DNA of 10,083 nucleotides. Source: Clostridia bacterium (lineage in GTDB: Bacteria > Bacillota > Clostridia > Oscillospirales > Butyricicoccaceae). The DNA lies in the NCBI GenBank assembly GCA_900763355.1, contig CAAFJY010000126.1, positions 1 through 10,083 of the forward strand, given 5' to 3'. The notes beneath the pieces are model-generated. The model saw only the letters and a program-made list of their open reading frames with translations. It did not search any database and was not told the DNA's origin. A program made the position numbers and the translations under genes. Below, one piece after another: positions 6,451 through 10,083 of this stretch. The first letter of the stretch is position 1; each line of letters starts with the position of its first letter.

Positions 6451-8025
6451 ATGTCAGAAATGTTTTGCTTCCAGTGCCAGCAGACGGCGGGCGGCAGCGG
6501 CTGTGTCCGCACCGGCGTCTGCGGCAAGCAGCCGGAGACCGCCGCTGTCCAGGACGAGCTCATCTCCCATCTGGCCCGGCTGGCGGCCCTCTGCTCCACC
6601 GAGGGGGCTGACCGGGAGATCACCGATCTCCTCACCGACGGGCTGTTCGCCACCCTCACCAACGTCAATTTTGACAACGAAGCCCTCTGCGCCCTGCGGG
6701 ACAGGGCCGCCCATCATCTGCGCCAGCGGGGCGGGGACCCGGAGAGCTGTGACCCCGGCTGGCTGTGGCAGGGAGAGACCGACACCGTCTCCCTCCGCTC
6801 CACCCTCCTCTTCGGGCTCAAGGGGATGGCGGCCTATGCCTGCCAGGCCCGGCGGCTGGGCTATGTGGACGGGCAGGTGGACGCCTGGTTTGCCAAGGGT
6901 CTGGCCGTTCTGCTGGACGACCGGGACGCCCAGGGGTGGCTGTCCCTGATTTTGGAGTTGGGGCGGGTCAATCTCCGGTGTATGGAGCTGCTGGACCGGG
7001 CCAACACCGAGACCTTCGGCGACCCCGTCCCCACCCGGGTCTACACCGACATCCGCCGGGGCCCCTTCATCGTGGTCTCCGGCCACGATCTGGACGACCT
7101 GGCCCAGCTGCTGGAACAGACCACGGGGACGGGTATCAATATTTATACTCACGGGGAGATGCTCCCTGCCCACGGCTATCCCGGCCTGAAAAAATATCCC
7201 CACCTGGCGGGCAACTTCGGCACCGCCTGGCAGAACCAGCAAAAGGAGCTGGAAAACATCCCCGCCCCCGTCCTCTTCACCACCAACTGCCTGATGCCGC
7301 CCCGGGAAAGCTACCGGGACCGGGTCTTCACCACCGGGGTGGTGGGTTTTGCCGGGCTCCCCCACATCCCCGCGGACGAAAACGGGCGGAAGGATTTCTC
7401 CCCCCTTATCCGCCGGGCCCGGGAGCTGGGTGGCTGGGACACCGACCGCAGCATGAGCGGCATCAACGGCGGCCACATCCTCCAGACGGGCTTTGCCCGC
7501 AGCGCCGTCCTCTCCCAGGCGCCCCAGCTGCTGGAGGCCATCCGCTCCGGGGCCGTCAAGCACATCTTTCTGGTGGGGGGCTGCGACGGGGCCCACCCCG
7601 GGCGGAATTATTACACTGAGTTCGTCCAGCGCGCCCCTATGGATTCCCTCATCCTCACCCTGGCCTGCGGAAAATTCCGCTTCAACGACCTGGATCTGGG
7701 GGACATCGGCGGCATCCCCCGCATTCTGGATGTGGGCCAGTGCAACGACGCCTACAGCGCCATCCGCATCGCCCAGGCGCTGGCCGAGGCCTTTCAGTGC
7801 GATATCAACCAGCTTCCACTCACCCTGGTGCTGTCGTGGTATGAGCAGAAGGCGGTGTGCATCCTCCTGACCCTCCTGGCTCTGGGGATCAAAAACATCT
7901 ATCTGGGCCCCACCCTCCCCGCCTTTTTGTCCGAGGGGGTGGTGCAGACCCTGGTGCAGGCCTTTGACCTCCAGCCCACCACTGCACCCCAGCAGGATCT
8001 GGACGCCATCCTGGGCCGGGGCTGA
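6451..8025 (+). CDS. hcp: Hybrid cluster protein / hydroxylamine reductase, [4Fe-4S] anaerobic type
   Basis: This 524-residue soluble iron-sulfur enzyme reduces hydroxylamine to ammonia in vitro. In several bacteria it acts as a nitric oxide reductase or in protein S-nitrosylation. The N-terminal cluster motif is C6-X2-C9-X8-C18-X5-C24, the anaerobe type that binds [4Fe-4S], unlike the longer [2Fe-2S] spacing of enterobacteria. All expected ligands of the hybrid 4Fe-2S-2O cluster are present: H212 (GHDL), E236 (HGEML), C280 (TTNC), C378 (GGCDG, the persulfide cysteine), C406 (ACGK), C431 (GQCND) and E465, with K467 (YEQK). Their spacing parallels the Desulfovibrio protein (H244, E268, C312, C406, C434, C459, E494, K496). 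The ATG at 6451 follows AGGAGGA by six bases. No hcr-type NADH reductase lies beside it, so its electron donor is encoded elsewhere. Divergent from marR, ending at a strong terminator. Confidence 0.96.
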   Translation: MSEMFCFQCQQTAGGSGCVRTGVCGKQPETAAVQDELISHLARLAALCSTEGADREITDLLTDGLFATLTNVNFDNEALCALRDRAAHHLRQRGGDPESCDPGWLWQGETDTVSLRSTLLFGLKGMAAYACQARRLGYVDGQVDAWFAKGLAVLLDDRDAQGWLSLILELGRVNLRCMELLDRANTETFGDPVPTRVYTDIRRGPFIVVSGHDLDDLAQLLEQTTGTGINIYTHGEMLPAHGYPGLKKYPHLAGNFGTAWQNQQKELENIPAPVLFTTNCLMPPRESYRDRVFTTGVVGFAGLPHIPADENGRKDFSPLIRRARELGGWDTDRSMSGINGGHILQTGFARSAVLSQAPQLLEAIRSGAVKHIFLVGGCDGAHPGRNYYTEFVQRAPMDSLILTLACGKFRFNDLDLGDIGGIPRILDVGQCNDAYSAIRIAQALAEAFQCDINQLPLTLVLSWYEQKAVCILLTLLALGIKNIYLGPTLPAFLSEGVVQTLVQAFDLQPTTAPQQDLDAILGRG

Positions 8026-8048
8026 GCTTTATCTCCCCCTTTTTGCGC

Positions 8049-8093
8049 AAAAAACGCCTTTCCGCCCCCGGTTTGGGGCGGAAAGGCGTTTTT
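8049..8093. terminator. Bidirectional intrinsic terminator between hcp and the amidohydrolase gene
   Basis: A 14-base-pair GC-rich stem (8055-8068 with 8075-8088) with a six-base loop is flanked by A and T runs that can extend the pairing to 19 base pairs. It is followed by five T on the plus strand (8089-8093) and six T on the minus strand (8054 to 8049). It lies 23 bases after the hcp stop and 16 bases beyond the convergent gene's stop, so it should end both transcripts. Confidence 0.92.
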
Positions 8094-8109
8094 CTTCTCA
8101 TCTATCCGG

Positions 8110-9003
8110 TTATTTTCGCCGGTCGGCCCGGACAAAGGGCGGACGGATGGCGGTGTCCAGCAGGAGACTGTATTTTTCCGGGCGGCGATAGGCGTTGCCG
8201 TGGACCTCGTTCTCCCGATAGGACCGCAGGAGATCCAGATCCAGCGCCGCGAGATAGATCCCCTCCGCCCCCGGGGCCTGCAGAAGACAGGTGTCCCGGG
8301 AGCCCGGCAGCTCGGGCACATAAGCCACCCCGTCAAAGACGCTGGACCCGCCGGTGCAGTCAGGCACCGTGTCGGGATAATTGCAGGTGGCGATGGCCAT
8401 CATGTTTTCATAGGCTCTCCCCCGGAGCTGGGACAGGCGGTTGATCTCCATGGGGCAGGCGTTGGGCACCAGGACCAGCTCGGCCCCCCGGAGCATGAGG
8501 ATGCGGGCGCTCTCCGGGAACTCCCGGTCATAGCAGATCATGGCCCCCACCGTCACCGGCCCCAAGCGGGTGTCCAGTTCTGTGACGAAAAAGTCCTCCC
8601 CCGGGGTGAGCTCCCGCTCCTCCCCAAAGTCGCAGGTGTGGACCTTGGCATAGACCAGCTTCCGCTCCCCGTGCCGGTCCAGGAGGACCAGGGTGTTCCG
8701 GGGTCCCGCCCCGGTCTCTTCCAGCAGAGTGATGCCGATGGCCATGTCCAGCTCCCGGGCCAGGGCGGCAAAGGTCCCCACGAAATCCCCCTCCGCCGGG
8801 ATGGCTTCCTTCTTCCACTCTGCCGGCGGGCGGTCATAGATGCGGTAGCCGCAGCTCCACATCTCGGGGAACAGGGCGATGTCGGCCCCCATTTCCCGGG
8901 CCTCCCGGCAGGCGCGGAGACCCTTTTCCCGGTTTTCCTCCAGCGTGCCGCAGGGCTCCAGCTGCAGGAGCGCGATGTTCAGCATCCGGCGATCCTTTTC
9001 CAT
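8110..9003 (-). CDS. Carbon-nitrogen hydrolase, nitrilase superfamily
   Basis: This cytosolic amidohydrolase of 297 residues belongs to the nitrilase superfamily (alpha-beta-beta-alpha fold), which cleaves non-peptide C-N bonds in amides or carbamoyl compounds through a cysteine thioester. The catalytic triad is clear: E47 in FPEMW (45-49), K120 in VYAKVH and C157 in MICYDREFPE. A later conserved stretch is RGRAYENMMAIATCNYP (194-210). The closest types by eye are N-carbamoylputrescine amidase, aliphatic amidase or beta-ureidopropionase, and I cannot choose among them. I prefer the ATG at 9003: GGAGGAGGA (9019-9011) lies seven bases before it. The in-frame ATG at 9021, which would give 303 residues, overlaps that site and has none of its own. 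Flanked by its own promoter and a terminator, it is probably transcribed alone. Local genes give no hint of the substrate. Confidence 0.9.
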   Translation of the reverse strand: MEKDRRMLNIALLQLEPCGTLEENREKGLRACREAREMGADIALFPEMWSCGYRIYDRPPAEWKKEAIPAEGDFVGTFAALARELDMAIGITLLEETGAGPRNTLVLLDRHGERKLVYAKVHTCDFGEERELTPGEDFFVTELDTRLGPVTVGAMICYDREFPESARILMLRGAELVLVPNACPMEINRLSQLRGRAYENMMAIATCNYPDTVPDCTGGSSVFDGVAYVPELPGSRDTCLLQAPGAEGIYLAALDLDLLRSYRENEVHGNAYRRPEKYSLLLDTAIRPPFVRADRRK

Positions 9004-9020
9004 GGGGCATTCCTCCTCCA

Positions 9021-9035
9021 TGCGCCAAAGGCGCA
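9021..9035 (-). other. Small hairpin in the amidohydrolase leader
   Basis: TGCGCC and GGCGCA (9021-9026, 9030-9035) are perfect inverted arms around three bases, placed in the 5' leader immediately before the ribosome site. It is too short and lacks a T-run for a terminator on the minus strand. It may keep the ribosome site open or be a protein-binding palindrome near the transcription start. No riboswitch class is recognisable in the short leader. Confidence 0.4.
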
Positions 9036-9047
9036 GTCATTGGTCTC

Positions 9048-9076
9048 ATGATAGCACACCCGCGGAGGAAAAGCAA
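9048..9076 (-). promoter_or_regulatory. Promoter of the amidohydrolase gene
   Basis: On the minus strand, TTGCTT (9076 to 9071) and TATCAT (9053 to 9048) are separated by 17 bases. The -10 is preceded by TGC, making an extended -10 that can offset the weak -35. The start would fall near 9041, giving a leader of about 38 bases with the small hairpin and the ribosome site. It sits downstream of two terminators that insulate it from the flavodoxin gene. Confidence 0.6.
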
Positions 9077-9106
9077 AGTGCCTTGTTCGGCGGACAGGCG
9101 GCCATG

Positions 9107-9152
9107 AAAAAGGCTGCACGGGCGGCGCAGGGAGCCCGTGTATCGGGCAGCC
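9107..9152 (-). terminator. Second, bulged intrinsic terminator after the flavodoxin gene
   Basis: On the minus strand GGCTG (9152-9148) pairs with CAGCC (9116-9112), and CACGGGC (9140-9134) with GCCCGTG (9123-9117). A seven-base bulge (9141-9147) sits on one side and a ten-base loop at the top. Five T follow (9111 to 9107). It backs up the first terminator and shields the amidohydrolase promoter just downstream. The bulge makes it less certain. Confidence 0.6.
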
Positions 9153-9171
9153 GGAGCTCATCCAATCAAAA

Positions 9172-9200
9172 TCCCCGCAAAAGCAGCGCTTTTGCGGGGA
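9172..9200 (-). terminator. Main intrinsic terminator of the flavodoxin gene
   Basis: A perfect 12-base-pair stem (9173-9184 with 9188-9199), extended by a T-A pair, closes a three-base loop. On the minus strand it is followed by ATTTTGATT, a short but adequate T-rich tail. It starts 13 bases after the flavodoxin stop codon. The plus-strand side trails into an A-run, so it works only on the minus strand. Confidence 0.85.
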
Positions 9201-9213
9201 GAAAAAATACAGC

Positions 9214-9696
9214 TCAGAGCCCCAGGCTTTGGACCCAGGCGGCCAACTCCTGCTCGCTCTGGCGGGCGCTCAGGACCTTGCCCTCCACCAGGCGGGTGTT
9301 CTTTGCCACGCTGCCCCGGAGGGCCGCGGCCGTCTTGCCCAGACCGCTGCCGCCGGAGGTGGCAAACAGCACCACCGTCTTGCCGGAGAAGTCATAGCTC
9401 TCCAAAAAGCTGTTGATGACCGTGGGGGCCACATACCACCAGATGGGGAAACCCACAAAAATAGTATCATGCTCCGCCACCGGCGCGTCCTTGTCCGCCA
9501 GGGCGGGACGGGAAGCGGGGTCCTTCATCTCCACGCTGCTGCGGGAGCGGGCGTTCTGCCAATCCAGGTCGGCGGAAGTATAGGGCGCCGCGGGACGGAT
9601 CTCGTACAGGTCGGCCCCGATGGCCGCTGCCAGCTTTTTCGCGGTCTTTTCCGTGGTGCCGGTGGCGCTGAAATAGGTGACCAAAGATTTGCTCAT
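9214..9696 (-). CDS. Flavodoxin-like FMN protein
   Basis: This 160-residue soluble electron-transfer protein is predicted to bind FMN. The N-terminal strand and phosphate loop are clear: LVTYFSATGTTEKTA, with S10-ATG-T14-T15 matching the flavodoxin T/S-X-T-G-X-T pattern. Flavin-contacting loops follow: FPIWWYVAP (83-91), with aromatics expected to stack on the ring, and FATSGGSGLGKT (111-122). The length is typical of the short-chain, clostridial-type family often annotated simply as flavodoxin. AGGAGG eight bases before the ATG fixes the start. It could carry electrons to iron-sulfur enzymes or act as a quinone or nitro reductase partner, but the window does not say which. The interrupted zinc-finger gene ends 37 bases upstream on the same strand. 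I found no convincing promoter in that gap, so transcription may start further up. Confidence 0.88.
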   Translation of the reverse strand: MSKSLVTYFSATGTTEKTAKKLAAAIGADLYEIRPAAPYTSADLDWQNARSRSSVEMKDPASRPALADKDAPVAEHDTIFVGFPIWWYVAPTVINSFLESYDFSGKTVVLFATSGGSGLGKTAAALRGSVAKNTRLVEGKVLSARQSEQELAAWVQSLGL

Positions 9697-9733
9697 GGGT
9701 GGCTCCTCCTTTTATTTCTTATAGATTTTCATT

Positions 9734-10083
9734 TTACTTTTTGACTTGTCGTGTAAAATTACATTTTGGGTATGCGCTGCATCCCCAAAAGCTCCCGTAT
9801 CGCCCCTTGCGTAATACGAGTTCCTTCCCGCAAAACGGGCACTTCTCTTGAATATCTTCAATATGCCGCTTCTTTTCTTCATTGGCCACATTTGTGAGCG
9901 GTTCCAATCGCTGTACAAATCACTGTATATCCAGATGTGAATATCGCTTTCCCGCATGATGAATGTCGCCACGCAGTTTCTTTAACATATTGGGGCGACG
10001 AACCACAACGACTTCTTCAGTATCGCCCGGAACATTTTTCAAACTGCATCGTTCGGAAAATACAAGATAGGATTTTAATGCCG
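9734..10083 (-). pseudogene. 3' part of a NERD-type gene with C4 zinc finger, broken by an in-frame TGA; runs off the window
   Basis: In one minus-strand frame, codons from the window edge (10081) to 9923 read ALKSYLVFSERCSLKNV, then DTEEVVVVRRPNMLKKL, ending HLDIQ. A TGA at 9922-9920 follows. The same frame then continues for 61 codons, FVQRLEPLTNVANEEKKRHI and on, to TAA at 9736-9734. The last part is a topoisomerase-type C4 zinc finger, CPFCGKELVLRKGRYGSFWG then CSAYPKC (9841 to 9761), spacing C-X2-C-X16-C-X5-C. The first part resembles the end of a NERD (nuclease-related) domain, VVFSER and a linker before the finger being typical. One base change therefore probably inactivated or truncated the gene. 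The DNA is less GC-rich than the other genes, suggesting transfer. The overlapping 86-codon frame at 9712-9972 is a shadow. The zinc-finger call is firm, NERD is likely, and the loss of function is inferred. Confidence 0.78.

Noticed and set aside
6281..8025. marR, the exporter and hcp as one nitrosative-stress system.
   Set aside because: They are merely divergent neighbours. No shared palindrome of a known nitric oxide regulator was found, and the MarR ligand is unknown.
9007..9210. A riboswitch or CRISPR-like element in the flavodoxin-amidohydrolase gap.
   Set aside because: The structure there is explained by two minus-strand terminators, one promoter and a short hairpin. No repeated spacer pattern or known aptamer core is visible.
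9891..9922. The in-frame TGA of the zinc-finger gene as a selenocysteine codon. A stem-loop follows it at once: TTTGT/ACAAA and AGCG/CGCT arms around an eight-base loop.
   Set aside because: The loop lies about 11 bases after the TGA, closer than usual for bacterial SECIS elements, and lacks a G in its first two positions. No selenocysteine is known at this linker position in NERD-type proteins. A nonsense change is simpler.
9712..9972. An 86-codon minus-strand frame as a small hypothetical protein.
   Set aside because: It overlaps, in another frame, the zinc-finger coding sequence, whose cysteine pattern and conserved residues clearly mark the real frame.

Overview
The window looks like chromosome from a GC-rich anaerobic Firmicute, most likely a gut Clostridia of the Oscillospiraceae type (Flavonifractor/Lawsonibacter-like). 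This is inferred from the strong G/C bias at third codon positions, near-consensus AGGAGG ribosome sites, intrinsic terminators with long stems, the clostridial MarR-ABC-ABC gene order and the anaerobic-type hybrid cluster protein. I could not test the taxonomy.

Layout, left to right. (1) Bases 1-210 have no convincing gene. They are less GC-rich than the genes and carry degenerate copies of a short motif. (2) A clear promoter (211-239) drives two plus-strand genes: a membrane acyltransferase (268-1287) and a small single-pass membrane protein of unknown function (1303-1713). (3) A shared terminator (1726-1768) separates these from a minus-strand operon read from 6280 down to 1783: a MarR-type regulator and the two halves of a heterodimeric ABC exporter. 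The three genes overlap by 4 and by 1 bases. (4) Divergent from it is a plus-strand hcp gene (6451-8025) for hybrid cluster protein/hydroxylamine reductase. (5) A bidirectional terminator (8049-8093) follows. Then come minus-strand genes for a nitrilase-superfamily amidohydrolase (8110-9003) and a small flavodoxin (9214-9696), each with its own termination or promoter signals. (6) At the right edge, in less GC-rich DNA, the minus strand carries the C-terminal part of a NERD-type protein ending in a topoisomerase-type C4 zinc finger. An in-frame TGA interrupts it, and it runs off the window.

How the genes work together. The best-supported unit is the marR-ABC-ABC operon. A near-perfect inverted repeat touches the -10 of its promoter, so autorepression relieved by a ligand is likely. 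The two ABC subunits have complementary defects: the first has a weakened Walker B and H-loop, the second a weakened signature motif. This predicts one catalytic and one degenerate ATP site, as in BmrCD, LmrCD and TM287/288. hcp fits nitric oxide/hydroxylamine detoxification in an anaerobe. Flavodoxin is a possible low-potential electron carrier, but nothing in the window links it to Hcp.

I did not find a convincing wholly new multi-gene system. The least expected item is the interrupted NERD/zinc-finger gene at the right edge. Its true reading frame is hidden by an unrelated longer frame and broken by the TGA.
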